Position numbers and translations under genes: made by a program. The notes beneath the pieces were generated by a model, which made no database searches, had not been told where the DNA came from, and worked only from the letters and a program-made list of their open reading frames with translations. Shown in pieces: positions 17,182-26,332 of a stretch of DNA of 64,000 nucleotides (position 1 is the first letter of the stretch; every line of letters starts with the position of its first letter). The DNA comes from Phycisphaerales bacterium (lineage in GTDB: Bacteria > Planctomycetota > Phycisphaerae > SM23-33 > FEN-1343): assembly GCA_003171335.1 (NCBI GenBank), contig PMYD01000010.1, positions 1 through 64,000 on the forward strand, in the 5' to 3' direction.

Positions 17182-17988
17182 TCATATTGGCGGGGTTTGA
17201 TCTGATCTAGATATAGATGCCATGACTTTGTTGCTATGCTCTACAATGGCGGCTGCCCGCTCGACATTTTGTTTATCGGACTCAACACCGAGCATCATTT
17301 TCACCATTTCATCGAGAATTCCTGATTCAATCTCTTCAATAAGATAGGCAAATGAGCTGCTACCATATTGATTGATATAGTCGGCCTTTTGGGGAAGCGC
17401 GGCAGTGACAAGTTTTCTTATTTCATCTTCAGCGATGAGGTTTGCGTCCGGGTCGATTCTTTTCTTAGGAAACTCGCATTTAACCAAGGCGACAGAAAGG
17501 ATAGTTTTGTAAGCGACGAATAGCCCCCAGACAATCCGTGGAATAAACGGTCGAGCTTTATCGGCTGTAGTTGTTTGGAAACTCTTTAAGTCGAGATGGC
17601 CACCAATTGCAGCAAAAACGTCTCTAGTCTTTTGATCATATGCCGCCTGTTTAGCTACCTTATCATAGTTGAAACGCGCAAGGATCTCGGCTATAAACTT
17701 GGCCGGAGCTAATGTCATGACGCCAGACCATATCTGTTCGATTGCCTCTATTCGGCGTCCATCCAGGGCTGCTTGTCTGCTGGCCAAAGCGGATATTGCC
17801 CCGCTGCGGAGTGCTTCAATCTGAACTTCTTTTGAAAGCAGATCGGCCTTAAACGACTCTAGTTTCTTGTCATATTCGTGCCGTACGCTAGCAGTTAACC
17901 TTGCGGAAATCATAGCCCGACAAAGCCAAAGAATGACACCAAACAAGGCAGTAATTGAAATAGATGGTATCCAGTCGCTAATTCTCAT
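17182..17988 (-). CDS. membrane-anchored hypothetical protein, low-GC
   Basis: A 268-residue protein with one N-terminal membrane helix (ISITALFGVILWLCRAMI), then a charged coiled-coil-like stretch (HEYDKKLESFKADLLSKEV) and a helical soluble domain. I recognise no named family, though the helix-plus-HEYDKKLE layout recurs in orphan genes of many bacteria. The ATG at 17988 has GGAG at good spacing. Its base composition is markedly more AT-rich than its neighbours, suggesting recent acquisition. It is convergent with the DHH gene, only 12 bp apart. Confidence 0.7.
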   Translation of the reverse strand: MRISDWIPSISITALFGVILWLCRAMISARLTASVRHEYDKKLESFKADLLSKEVQIEALRSGAISALASRQAALDGRRIEAIEQIWSGVMTLAPAKFIAEILARFNYDKVAKQAAYDQKTRDVFAAIGGHLDLKSFQTTTADKARPFIPRIVWGLFVAYKTILSVALVKCEFPKKRIDPDANLIAEDEIRKLVTAALPQKADYINQYGSSSFAYLIEEIESGILDEMVKMMLGVESDKQNVERAAAIVEHSNKVMASISRSDQTPPI

Positions 17989-18082
17989 AAATAGCTCCGA
18001 AAGTAACTGTGCATTGTAGATTCGCAAAACGGCCAAATCGACTCTCAAGTAATCTTACCCGTTTCCTCTAGGGATTCATATC

Positions 18083-21000
18083 CTAATGTTCTTCATCGGG
18101 ACATGTCGAAGGCCACACCCGCTGTTCCAACGCCCGGTAGTGGGTCTTTCCAGTCCCCAGTAATGGCAGGGCCTCGACGCGGATAACCTGCTGGAGGCTG
18201 TAGAGCGGCGAGAGGCCCGCCTGGCGGAGGGCGGCGTTGGCCTGATCCAGCGGGATCTCCTTCGTGGTCACCAGGACGATCTGGGGGTGGCCCTCCGTCG
18301 TCGGGTCGGCCACGACGGCCAGCGTGGGGATATCGCTTTGGGCATCGCCGTACCTTTCGGCCAGCGCGGCCTCGATGGCGGGTAGCGAGATCAGTTCGCC
18401 GCCGCGCTTGATGAAGCGCCGCCGGCGGGCAATGAAACGCAGCGCACCGTCGGTATCGGGGCTGACAATGTCGCCGGTGGGGTACCAGCGCTTGCCCGCC
18501 AGGTCGACCCACGGCGGCAGCACATCCTCGCCCAGGTAGCCGCCGAAGACGCACGGCCCGCGGACCAGGAGTTCTCCTCGGCCGCCCGGTGCGGCCGGCT
18601 CGCCGGTCTGTTCATCGCGCAGCAGGATCTCGTACGACTCCAGTGGCCGGCCGATCGTGCCGGGCCGTGGGAAGCGCTGGTCGTTGAAGGTGATGATCGG
18701 CGAGCACTCGGTCACGCCGTAGCCCTCCAGCAGCGTCGCCTCGGGGCACGCGCTGGCCAGTGCGGTCGCCAGGGCCGGCGGGCAGGCCTCGGCGCCGCTG
18801 ATGATCAGCCGCAGCGACGCCAGCGGGCCAGCGGCGCCGGCCGGTGCGGGCATTTCGCCGCCAGCGCGCAGGATGCCGCGCAGGAACGTCGGCGTCGTGA
18901 TCAGCATTGTGGCGCGATACGCCTCAATCGTCTTGGCCAAGGTTGCCCCATCCGTCGGGCTGGGCGAGTAGACCACGCGGGCCCCCAGGCACGTGGCCAG
19001 CAGCATCGTTGCCGTCAGCCCGAAGGTGTGGAACGGCGGCAGCATGCCCAGCACCACGTCGTCCTCGCGCGGGATGTACCGCGTGAACGCGCCGGCGAGG
19101 TTCGTCAGCAGGTTGCGATGCGTCAGGGGCACCGCCTTGGGCTGGCCTTCCGAGCCGGAGGTGAAGAGGATCGCGGCCATTTCCGGTGCCCCCGCAGCAG
19201 CGCGCTCCAGGGCCTTCCACGAGAAGCGCGCCCGCGCGCCGGCCGCCAGGCGCGCCCGCAGAGATAGACCCGCCGCCAAGTCCTCCAGGAAGAGCAGCCG
19301 GCCGCGCAGAGCTTCCAGGCTCACGCCCTGGGCTTCCAGCCGGCCCAGCAATCGGCGGGAAGTCAGCACCGTCTGGACCTGGGCCGCAACCAACCCCGCC
19401 GCCAGCGCTCGGGAGCCGAGCGTCCAGTTGATCATGACCGGCGTCTTGCCTGCGAAGAGCGCCGACAAATACGTGATGTTGGCCGCCACCGAGGCAGGCA
19501 GCAGAATGCCCAGCCGGTCTTGCGCGATAGCGGCCAGTGGACCGCGCAGGGCGGCGACGGCGGCGACCACGTCCCGATACGTCCGCGTGCGCCCGACGGT
19601 TGAACGGCCCTGCGCCAGGGCATCGGCCATCGACGGCCGGCCGGGCCCGCGCCGCGCCTGGTGCAGGAACGCCTGGCAGATGTTCATGTCGGCCATGCCC
19701 GGCGGGCAGGCGGGGATGTGCGTGCGTGCGAACCAGCGCGGCGTCGGCGGCACGACCGCCGGCTCACGCGCCCCGGCCGCCTGGCCCCAGGCCGCCAGGA
19801 GCACGTCGACGACGGTTTTGAGGCCGTCGCCATCCAGCGGGCCCACGCCGAAGCGCTGCGTCAGCCACACCGCCAGGTCCGCCCGCCCCAGCGAGTCCAT
19901 ACCCAGGTCGCGGCCCAGCTCGTCGCTGTCGGACAGGTGGACGAGCTTGAGCACCTGGCACAGGTATTCCGTAACGGCCGTGCGCACGGCCGGCGGCACC
20001 TCCATGGCGGCGGTCGGCAGCGCGGCCGGTCGCGGCGGGGCGGGCTCACTTAGAAGGCGCGTGGGGCCGCCGAAAAGCCAATAGGGGACATACGTTCGCC
20101 GCTCCGCGCCCACGTTGAAATACGCCTCCAGGTAGCGGTTCAGCGCCCCGCGGTCGCCGCCGGGCGGCACATCGCTCGGCTCGGCTAGTTCGATCCGCAC
20201 CCGCCGCCGCGGGGCAAAGAACAGGCCGCTGGCCAGGAGCCCCAGCCCCCCGCGCCACAGCACCGCGGCCACGGAGGGTGCCCGGCCGGCCGCACGGCCA
20301 AAGCCGCTGCCCCACAGCCCGCGCGTGCGGATCAGCACCACCCGCGCCTCGGGCACCTCCTGGAGCAGCAGGTCCGCCGCCGCCGAACCGCCCAGGTCTT
20401 CGTAACGCGTCCGCAGGATGCCGCCGGCCGGATACAGCAGCAGGTTTTCGCCGTGCCGCAGCCCCTCGGCGCACTGCCGCAGGGCCTGCCGCACTTCCTG
20501 GGCCGCCGCAGCGCCTTCAACCGCCGGGTCGGGGATCACAATCACCCCCACGCGCCGGGCAAGTTGGCGGATCAGCGGCCGGTCGATCTGCGTGCGGTCG
20601 GCCAGCGAGCGGATGTGGAACGCCCCAAACAGCCGCGAGTACAGGATCACCGGGTCGATCAAAGCGGGGTGGTTGGCCAGAAATAGAATGCCGCGTCGGC
20701 CGCGCTGGGCAATCGCTTTCCTGCCGTAAACCTGCACGCGGTAGCGCAGCATCAGCAGCCCGCGAACCAGGGCCAGCCACACCCAGTCGCCCAGGCGGCT
20801 GCGCTGGCCCTGGAAATGGCGGATGATCAGGCAGCCGGCCAGGCAGATGCCGCCGGCGGCGGCCATCGCGCTGGCCGGCGGGAGAAGGGGGATCAGCGCC
20901 CACGACACCGGCCCTGACAGGCAGATGCCCACGAACGCGGCGAAATTGGCCGCGGCGATCATGCGCCCGCGCTGGCTGGCCGGCGGCCGGTTCTGAATGA

Positions 21001-22030
21001 ACGCCTCGCAGCCGACGATGATCAGCCCGCCGCCGACGCCGGCCACCAGGAGCAGGCCGAACGTGACTGGCAGCCGCCAGGGGCCCGGCAGCAGGGGAAT
21101 CGCCCCGGCCAGTCCCAGCGCTGCCGCCATCATCAGGAGGGCCGGCGCCAACAACCGCTGCCAGCGCATGCCCGCCGCCAGGCGCCCGGCCAGCAGACTG
21201 CCGGCGGCCACGCCGACCAACTCGCCGCACATGAGCAGGCTGGCGAGTCTTTTTGCCTCCTGCTCGCCCAGGCCGAATTGGCCTTTGGCCAGCATGTTCA
21301 CTAGCGGCTGGAGCAGCGCGCCGATAAACCAGGCCAGGGCATTGACCCACACCGCCAGCAGCAGCGGCCGGTCGGCCCGCAGCCGCCACAGGGCCGCCAA
21401 GGTCTGGGCCGGTCCCGACCAGGGAAACTTCGCCGCAGGCGCGGCGGCGGGTCGCCGGGGCAGGCGCAGCGCCACCGCCAGGCCAGCGGCGGATACGGCG
21501 ATCCCCGTCACCCCCGCCAGCGACCGGCCGACGGACAGCAGCCATCCCGCGGCGGCCATGCCGGCGATGATCATCGCCATGATCACGGCTTTTAGAATCG
21601 CGTTGGCGCGCGTCACCTGGCCGCTGGCAAACAGCTCAGGAATTGACCCGTTCATCGCCGGGCTGAATACGCAGGAATGCACGCCCAGCACGAATGCCAT
21701 CGCCCCCAGCAGTCCCCAATCGCGGTACAAGAACCCCACCGCTCCCAGGGCCATGGCGACCACTTCCACGCCCTTGGCGACGATGACAACATCGCGCTTG
21801 GCCAGGCGGTCCGCCAGCCAACCCGCGGGAGCGGCCAAGAGCAGGTAGGGCAGCGTGAACAGCGAATTCACCAGCCCCTGGCGATTTCCCATCCCCGCCG
21901 CAACCAGCAGCAGCATGACCGATTGGCGAAAAGCGCTGTCGTTGAAGACCCCCAGCCCGTAGGCCGCCGCCATGGCCGCCAGGGGCTTGCGAAATGGGCG
22001 AACCGCGCCGTTATCCGCCTGCTGATCCAT
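18083..22030 (-). CDS. fusion protein: MFS transporter - PlsC acyltransferase - acyl carrier domain - acyl-activating enzyme (LplT/Aas-like)
   Basis: A 1315-residue membrane protein. Residues 1-410 form a 12-helix MFS domain like the lysophospholipid flippase LplT. Residues 430-640 form a PlsC acyltransferase with NHPALID (NHxxxxD) at 453-459. Residues 680-745 are an acyl-carrier domain with the phosphopantetheine serine in DLGMDSLG (Ser713). From about 770 to the end is an AMP-forming ligase with ILFTSGSEGQPKAVPLTHRN and GYGVTECSPI. The layout suggests flipping of lysophospholipid and re-acylation with a fatty acid activated and held on the built-in carrier. E. coli Aas lacks both the transporter and the carrier. 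No frameshift is seen. Confidence 0.88.
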   Translation of the reverse strand: MDQQADNGAVRPFRKPLAAMAAAYGLGVFNDSAFRQSVMLLLVAAGMGNRQGLVNSLFTLPYLLLAAPAGWLADRLAKRDVVIVAKGVEVVAMALGAVGFLYRDWGLLGAMAFVLGVHSCVFSPAMNGSIPELFASGQVTRANAILKAVIMAMIIAGMAAAGWLLSVGRSLAGVTGIAVSAAGLAVALRLPRRPAAAPAAKFPWSGPAQTLAALWRLRADRPLLLAVWVNALAWFIGALLQPLVNMLAKGQFGLGEQEAKRLASLLMCGELVGVAAGSLLAGRLAAGMRWQRLLAPALLMMAAALGLAGAIPLLPGPWRLPVTFGLLLVAGVGGGLIIVGCEAFIQNRPPASQRGRMIAAANFAAFVGICLSGPVSWALIPLLPPASAMAAAGGICLAGCLIIRHFQGQRSRLGDWVWLALVRGLLMLRYRVQVYGRKAIAQRGRRGILFLANHPALIDPVILYSRLFGAFHIRSLADRTQIDRPLIRQLARRVGVIVIPDPAVEGAAAAQEVRQALRQCAEGLRHGENLLLYPAGGILRTRYEDLGGSAAADLLLQEVPEARVVLIRTRGLWGSGFGRAAGRAPSVAAVLWRGGLGLLASGLFFAPRRRVRIELAEPSDVPPGGDRGALNRYLEAYFNVGAERRTYVPYWLFGGPTRLLSEPAPPRPAALPTAAMEVPPAVRTAVTEYLCQVLKLVHLSDSDELGRDLGMDSLGRADLAVWLTQRFGVGPLDGDGLKTVVDVLLAAWGQAAGAREPAVVPPTPRWFARTHIPACPPGMADMNICQAFLHQARRGPGRPSMADALAQGRSTVGRTRTYRDVVAAVAALRGPLAAIAQDRLGILLPASVAANITYLSALFAGKTPVMINWTLGSRALAAGLVAAQVQTVLTSRRLLGRLEAQGVSLEALRGRLLFLEDLAAGLSLRARLAAGARARFSWKALERAAAGAPEMAAILFTSGSEGQPKAVPLTHRNLLTNLAGAFTRYIPREDDVVLGMLPPFHTFGLTATMLLATCLGARVVYSPSPTDGATLAKTIEAYRATMLITTPTFLRGILRAGGEMPAPAGAAGPLASLRLIISGAEACPPALATALASACPEATLLEGYGVTECSPIITFNDQRFPRPGTIGRPLESYEILLRDEQTGEPAAPGGRGELLVRGPCVFGGYLGEDVLPPWVDLAGKRWYPTGDIVSPDTDGALRFIARRRRFIKRGGELISLPAIEAALAERYGDAQSDIPTLAVVADPTTEGHPQIVLVTTKEIPLDQANAALRQAGLSPLYSLQQVIRVEALPLLGTGKTHYRALEQRVWPSTCPDEEH

Positions 22031-22129
22031 GAACGGGAATTATAAACCGCCAGGCAAAGCCTTTAGTCGCAGATCATGGAAACCGCTGAAGTGCTTGCCA
22101 GCCTCATATGCAAAGTGAAAAAGAGGCCG

Positions 22130-22174
22130 TAAGTGTTACACTCTTCATGCTGAGCATAAAGAGTGTAACACTTA
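22130..22174. repeat. perfect 16-bp inverted repeat
   Basis: The left arm 22130-22145 (TAAGTGTTACACTCTT) and right arm 22159-22174 are exact reverse complements around a 13-base loop. It lies upstream of the transporter/acyltransferase fusion (minus strand) and downstream of the DUF3568 lipoprotein gene, so it could be a terminator stem or an operator. The core AGTGTTACA also occurs at about 6574 and 41041. Confidence 0.8.
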
Positions 22175-22181
22175 TCTCGAT

Positions 22182-22200
22182 CAACTGCGGAAATTCCGCA
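22182..22200. repeat. partial copy of the CAACTGMGGAA palindrome
   Basis: CAACTGCGGAA, one central base and TTCCGCA are present, but the last four bases of the 23-bp palindrome found at 30 kb and 43 kb are replaced. It sits 8 bp from the 16-bp inverted repeat. Confidence 0.6.
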
Positions 22201-22230
22201 CTCGCACTCGATATCCGCCGCCGCAAATCA

Positions 22231-22665
22231 CTAGCGCGTGCCGGTCTTGCCCGTCTGTGTCGGCAGGCCTTTCTCGATATCGTTGAGAATTCGGCGGCTC
22301 ATATCTTCATCGCCGAAGGTGCCCACCCGAATGCCGACCTGGCTGAGGCCGTCGGATTTATATTCCACGCTGATTTGAACCTTCTCATCGCTCGACGTGC
22401 GGCCGAGCACCTCGCCGCTCAACTCGTCGGAACTGGAGGAAATCACGCTGACGTACAAATTCCCCAGCGCCGTCTTGGCTGCCGCCACGATTTCCGGCGG
22501 CGTGGCCCGTTCGGTCGATCTCAGTTCGCCCATGTAATACGCCACCCCGCCGGCGGCGGCGCCCGCCCCGGCCCCGACGGCGACCAGCACGCAGCCCGGC
22601 AAAATCGACGCTAACAACAGCACCGCCACAAGATGTAGCGGGAGCACGAGTGAGGTACGAACCAT
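22231..22665 (-). CDS. DUF3568-type lipoprotein
   Basis: A 144-residue lipoprotein. The signal peptide ends in LPGC (lipobox) near residue 24, followed by a glycine/alanine-rich VAVGAGAGAAAGG segment and a small domain typical of DUF3568-type proteins, with YKSDGLSQVGIRVGTFGDEDMSRRILNDIEKGL at its end. The function is unknown. The ATG at 22665 has GGAGAAGAG upstream and is preferred over a longer frame with a basic N-terminal extension. Confidence 0.78.
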   Translation of the reverse strand: MVRTSLVLPLHLVAVLLLASILPGCVLVAVGAGAGAAAGGVAYYMGELRSTERATPPEIVAAAKTALGNLYVSVISSSSDELSGEVLGRTSSDEKVQISVEYKSDGLSQVGIRVGTFGDEDMSRRILNDIEKGLPTQTGKTGTR

Positions 22666-22843
22666 GGCTCTTCTCCGTTTAGGACGTCCTCGAACAACTT
22701 CGGTCGGCGGGTCGCTGGGACATGACTGAAAGTACACGCTCATCGCGCGGGCAGGAAGTGTTTTGCGCGCGGCGCCGAATTTTCCCGGCCACGCGCGAAG
22801 AATTGCAGCCGCCCGGCGGGCCTTTTCTACCGCCGCCGAGGCG

Positions 22844-24118
22844 CTAGCTTATGTGCTCGCGGATGCGGTCATCCATCGCCTGCTGGTCGGCGGCGAAACT
22901 TTGCAGCGCCGACAACGTCATCAGGGCATCGAGCCCGATCTCGCCCGTCGCCAGCCGGTCGCGCCACAGGGCCAGCTTGGGAATCTTGCCATCCTGGCTG
23001 ACCCGGCGGACATCCTGGTCGCTCCAGAAGGGCAGCAGGTCGCTATAGCCCGCATCGGCGACCATCTCCTGAATATCCATGCCGGTCAAGCTGGCCGCAT
23101 CGCGTTGGCTCACATGTTCGATCGCGTGCGAGAGTCCGGCCGCCACCTCCCACAGCGTGTCGAAGGCGTACGCCCCGGGCGAAATTCCGGTGTTGAAGGT
23201 CGGGCGGAAAATGTCTTCAATACCCCGCCGCAGCTCCGGCGGCGACTGGCCGGAATCCTGGAACTCCTGGGCGCTCTTGGGCGGTATCGTCATCACATCC
23301 ACACCCGCCAGGGCCGCCACCTGGCTGCCGGAGCGCAGACTGGCGGCGATCTGAAGCGTTTCGACATGCTTATGCCGCCGCAGATGTGCCACCACTGCTT
23401 GGCTGGCCGCCACCGCCCGTTCGCCGATCCACTGCCCATCGCTGAGCTGATTGTCCGCCGCCACCTGGTTGAGCCGGCCCAAAAAGACATTGCAATATTT
23501 CGGCCGCGACAGCAGCGTGATCATCAGATTCTGGCGCGCTGAGAACCCCAGTGTGAAATTCACCGGTACCCCCTCCTGGCCAAGCCGTGCGGCCGCCACA
23601 AGCCCCTCGGGCGTCAAGGGCACCTTGATGATGAACCGCTCCGGGCAGATCTGGAAGTACCGCCGGCCATACGCCACGCTGGCGGAAGAATCGTTGGCCA
23701 AGTCCGTATGAAGCTCGACGGAGACTTGCGCATCGAAGCGCTCGACCAACCGTAAAGCATGGTACGCATTGAGGATGAACGCGATTTCCTTCACCAGCTC
23801 ATCATCCCCCAGCCGCCCGAAATGCTCGCGGAGGGCATGGGCTGAGCGGGCGATGAGCTCATCGTAGGTGCCGCGCTGAACCTCCTTGTTCAGCAGCGTG
23901 TTGTTGGTCGTCAGGGCGCTAAAGGATTGGTTCCACAGCTTTTGCGTCGCATCAATATCGCCGGTATCCAGCCACAGCTTAGTGCCGAGCTCTCCCAGCC
24001 GCTGCCACAGTGGGTTGGCGCAGAATGCATCTCGAAGCTCCCCGTAGTGCGGGTGGAAGTTCTCCAGGATGATGCCGCGCGTAACATCGACCAACGTGGC
24101 GTCAAGAATATTAAGCAT
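22844..24118 (-). CDS. transaldolase-family protein
   Basis: A 424-residue TIM-barrel aldolase of the transaldolase family (pentose phosphate pathway; C3-unit transfer between sugar phosphates). WLDTGDIDATQKLWNQSFSALTTNNTLLNKEV matches the N-terminal conserved block. FIIKVPLTPEG carries the Schiff-base lysine near residue 175. VNFTLGFSARQ and NVFLGRLNQV follow. It is longer than TalB (about 317) or TalC (about 220) and nearer the long transaldolases of some phyla. It has an extra C-terminal helical part of about 100 residues. Confidence 0.85.
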   Translation of the reverse strand: MLNILDATLVDVTRGIILENFHPHYGELRDAFCANPLWQRLGELGTKLWLDTGDIDATQKLWNQSFSALTTNNTLLNKEVQRGTYDELIARSAHALREHFGRLGDDELVKEIAFILNAYHALRLVERFDAQVSVELHTDLANDSSASVAYGRRYFQICPERFIIKVPLTPEGLVAAARLGQEGVPVNFTLGFSARQNLMITLLSRPKYCNVFLGRLNQVAADNQLSDGQWIGERAVAASQAVVAHLRRHKHVETLQIAASLRSGSQVAALAGVDVMTIPPKSAQEFQDSGQSPPELRRGIEDIFRPTFNTGISPGAYAFDTLWEVAAGLSHAIEHVSQRDAASLTGMDIQEMVADAGYSDLLPFWSDQDVRRVSQDGKIPKLALWRDRLATGEIGLDALMTLSALQSFAADQQAMDDRIREHIS

Positions 24119-24240
24119 GGCTTTCCCTTTGCCAACAGGGTCTCTACGTGGACCTGACTGGCAATTATAGGCTTGTCAACAGCCCAAAGCTGTGCGGCCG
24201 GCCGCCGTGTGCGATAAATGACGCCACTTTCGCGCGGCCG

Positions 24241-25002
24241 TCAAATCTCAAAGACGGCTGAAACGTCGTACCGGCTGGCGATATGAATGGGCATCTTGGG
24301 CCCGATGATCTGTGCGGCCGTCTGATAGGCCAATTCGGGCGTGTTGTTGTGCTCGGAGAGATGGGCTAACGCCGCCCAGCGCAGGCGGCCGTTGGTGCAG
24401 TCGCGCAGCAGCGTGGCGGCCTGGGCGTTGGCCAGGTGGCCGCCATCGCCGGCGATCCGCCGCTGGAGATAAATCGGGTAGGGGCCCGTGCGGAGCATCT
24501 CGGGGTCGTAATTGCTTTCCAGGTACACCGCGTCGAGTTGGCCCATGAGTTCCTCCAGCTCGGGAAAGACAAACCCCAGGTCCGTCAACACGCCCAGGTT
24601 CCGGCCGGCGTGCTCGATGACAAAACACACGCCGTCGACCGCATCGTGCGGCGTGGGAATGGTGCGGATGACCGCCTCGCCGATGGTCAGCGTGTCGCCG
24701 GCCGCGAAAACCCGCACATCATCCACCTCGCCCAGCCACCGCCGGCTGGCGCGGCAGGTCTGCTCGGTGGCGTAGATCGGGATGCCGAACCGCCGGTTAA
24801 AAATGCCCGCCGACCGCACATGATCGATGTGGTCATGGCTGATCAGCAGCGCCTCGACCTGGCGGATCTCCTGCCCGTGCGCTGTCATGCGCTGCTGGGC
24901 CCGCCGGCCGCTGATGCCCGCATCGATGAGCAGGCGCGTGCCTCCCGCCTGCACGAAAATGCAGTTGCCGTTGCTGCCGCTCTGACACGAAAAGGTCTGC
25001 AT
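24241..25002 (-). CDS. MBL-fold metallo-hydrolase (YycJ/WalJ-like)
   Basis: A 253-residue metallo-beta-lactamase-fold protein. The N terminus MQTFSCQSGSNGNCIFV matches the SGSxGN opening of the YycJ/WalJ group. The metal motif HDHIDH is at about residue 56, followed by TPHDAVDGVCFVIE and GVLTDLG, with LSEHNNTPE near the end. WalJ relatives are linked to DNA or cell-wall metabolism; the role here is unproven. The ATG at 25002 lies at the edge of the intergenic hairpin, so the hairpin forms its upstream region. Confidence 0.85.
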   Translation of the reverse strand: MQTFSCQSGSNGNCIFVQAGGTRLLIDAGISGRRAQQRMTAHGQEIRQVEALLISHDHIDHVRSAGIFNRRFGIPIYATEQTCRASRRWLGEVDDVRVFAAGDTLTIGEAVIRTIPTPHDAVDGVCFVIEHAGRNLGVLTDLGFVFPELEELMGQLDAVYLESNYDPEMLRTGPYPIYLQRRIAGDGGHLANAQAATLLRDCTNGRLRWAALAHLSEHNNTPELAYQTAAQIIGPKMPIHIASRYDVSAVFEI

Positions 25003-25089
25003 GGTGGCACAGGCTTCATGGTGGCACAGGCTTTTAGCCTGTGGCATTTCTTGCTTGTCTACGGCCACAGGCTGAAAGCCTGTGCCACC
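25003..25089. repeat. intergenic hairpin of CACAGGCT words
   Basis: GGTGGCACAGGCTT occurs at 25003-25015 (less its first base) and again at 25020. CACAGGCT-TTT-AGCCTGTG and, at about 25063-25089, CACAGGCT-GAA-AGCCTGTG each form small stems, and the two halves also pair with each other. It lies immediately upstream of the MBL-fold gene start. Confidence 0.8.
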
Positions 25090-25141
25090 TTTCGATCGGG
25101 CGAATTATACAGGCTCGGCCGGCCGGGAAGCAGAGAAAGTC

Positions 25142-25360
25142 AGGCTGGAGACTGGAGGCTGGAGGTACGGCCAGACAAGAGGATGCGTCAGCGCGAGCTT
25201 GTTTCGTGGCCGCCGGCCATTGTGGCGGCAAAAACAAATTGAGGCGACTCATCCGGTGTTGCCCGCATTTTGCGGCTGGCAGCGTTCTCCCTGCCCCTTT
25301 CGGCCAACGCCGGCCCCTGGGTTCCTAACCCTCCAGCCTCCAGTCTCCAGCCTCCAGCCT
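25142..25360. repeat. long-loop intergenic hairpin of CTGGAGGCTGG words
   Basis: The left arm at 25142-25166 (GGCTGGAGACTGGAGGCTGG core) pairs with the right arm at 25330-25360 (CCTCCAGCCTCCAGTCTCC core). The loop of about 160 bp contains a nested stem (GTGGCCGCC with GGCGGC) near 25205-25235. With the previous hairpin it fills the 25003-25395 gap between divergent genes; no gene is supported there. Confidence 0.75.
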
Positions 25361-25395
25361 TGCAATTGGCAATCTCTTTAGTCACAGTTCCCCGC

Positions 25396-26316
25396 ATGGG
25401 CGAACGCGCCGACAACCAGCCCTGGACCATCCTGCGGCTGATCACCTGGACCAAGGACTACCTCGCCTCCAAGGGCGTTGACTCGCCGCGCCTGGCCGCC
25501 GAGGTGCTGCTGGCGCACGTGCTGGGCTCACCGCGGATCGCCCTGTACGCCCAGTTCGAAAAGGTGCCCGCCGCCGAGCAACTGGCCCAGTATCGCGAGC
25601 TGGTGAAGCGCGCAGGCGCCCACGAGCCAGTGGCCTACCTGGTCGGCCACAAGGAGTTTTACAGCCTCGATTTTCTCGTGGACGAGCACGTGCTCATCCC
25701 GCGTCCGGAGACCGAACTCTTAGTGGATGCCGCGCTGGAACACTTAGCAAGAGCCGCCGCCGGCGCGGCCGACGCCGTAGCCAAAAAAGCCGGCCGGCCG
25801 CACTATTGGGATGCCTTCACCGGCAGCGGCTGCGTGGCCGCGGCCGTCGGCAAACACGCCGCCGAGGCGCAAATCCTGGCCACCGATTTGAGCGATGATG
25901 CGCTCGCCATCGCTCGCCAGAACCTCGAAAAGCACGGGCTCACCCCGCGCGCCACCGTGGCCCGCGCAGACTCCCTCTCCCTGCCGGCGGACCTCGCCTC
26001 CCTCGCCCCCTTCGACGTAATCACCGCCAATCCGCCCTACGTTCGCGACAGCGACATGGCCGGCCTGCCGGCCGATGTCCGCCACGAGCCCGCCAGCGCC
26101 TTGGCCGCCGGCCCCGACGGTTTGAAATACATCCTGCCCATCCTGGCCGCGGCCCACGCCCACCTCGCCCCCGGCGGCCTCGTAGCCATCGAGATCGGCG
26201 CCGGCCAGGCCCCGGCCGTGTGGGAGGCCGTCGCCGCGGCCACGCAGTACGAGCGGCCGCGATTCATCAAGGATCTGGCGGGGATTGAGCGGGTGCTGGT
26301 GGCGTATAAATCTTGA
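25396..26316 (+). CDS. prmC: peptide chain release factor N5-glutamine methyltransferase
   Basis: It methylates the GGQ glutamine of RF1/RF2. An N-terminal helical domain (to about residue 85) contains RLAAEVLLAHVL. EPVAYLVGHKEFYSLDFLVDEHVLIPRPETELLV is the conserved inter-domain segment. The AdoMet motif I is WDAFTGSGCVAAAVG, and the glutamine-binding NPPY is in VITANPPYVRD near residue 210. Motif I has AFTG where DLGTG is usual. The ATG at 25396 follows the hairpin region; the frame upstream of it is repeat-derived. The XRE gene starts 16 bp after the stop. Confidence 0.93.
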   Translation: MGERADNQPWTILRLITWTKDYLASKGVDSPRLAAEVLLAHVLGSPRIALYAQFEKVPAAEQLAQYRELVKRAGAHEPVAYLVGHKEFYSLDFLVDEHVLIPRPETELLVDAALEHLARAAAGAADAVAKKAGRPHYWDAFTGSGCVAAAVGKHAAEAQILATDLSDDALAIARQNLEKHGLTPRATVARADSLSLPADLASLAPFDVITANPPYVRDSDMAGLPADVRHEPASALAAGPDGLKYILPILAAAHAHLAPGGLVAIEIGAGQAPAVWEAVAAATQYERPRFIKDLAGIERVLVAYKS

Positions 26317-26332
26317 CCGAAAGCGCAATGCG

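Noticed and set aside
25082-25381. Small plus-strand frame running through the CTGGAGG hairpin
   Set aside because: It is made of repeat-derived residues and low-complexity stretches, with no ribosome-binding site; non-coding hairpin DNA explains it.
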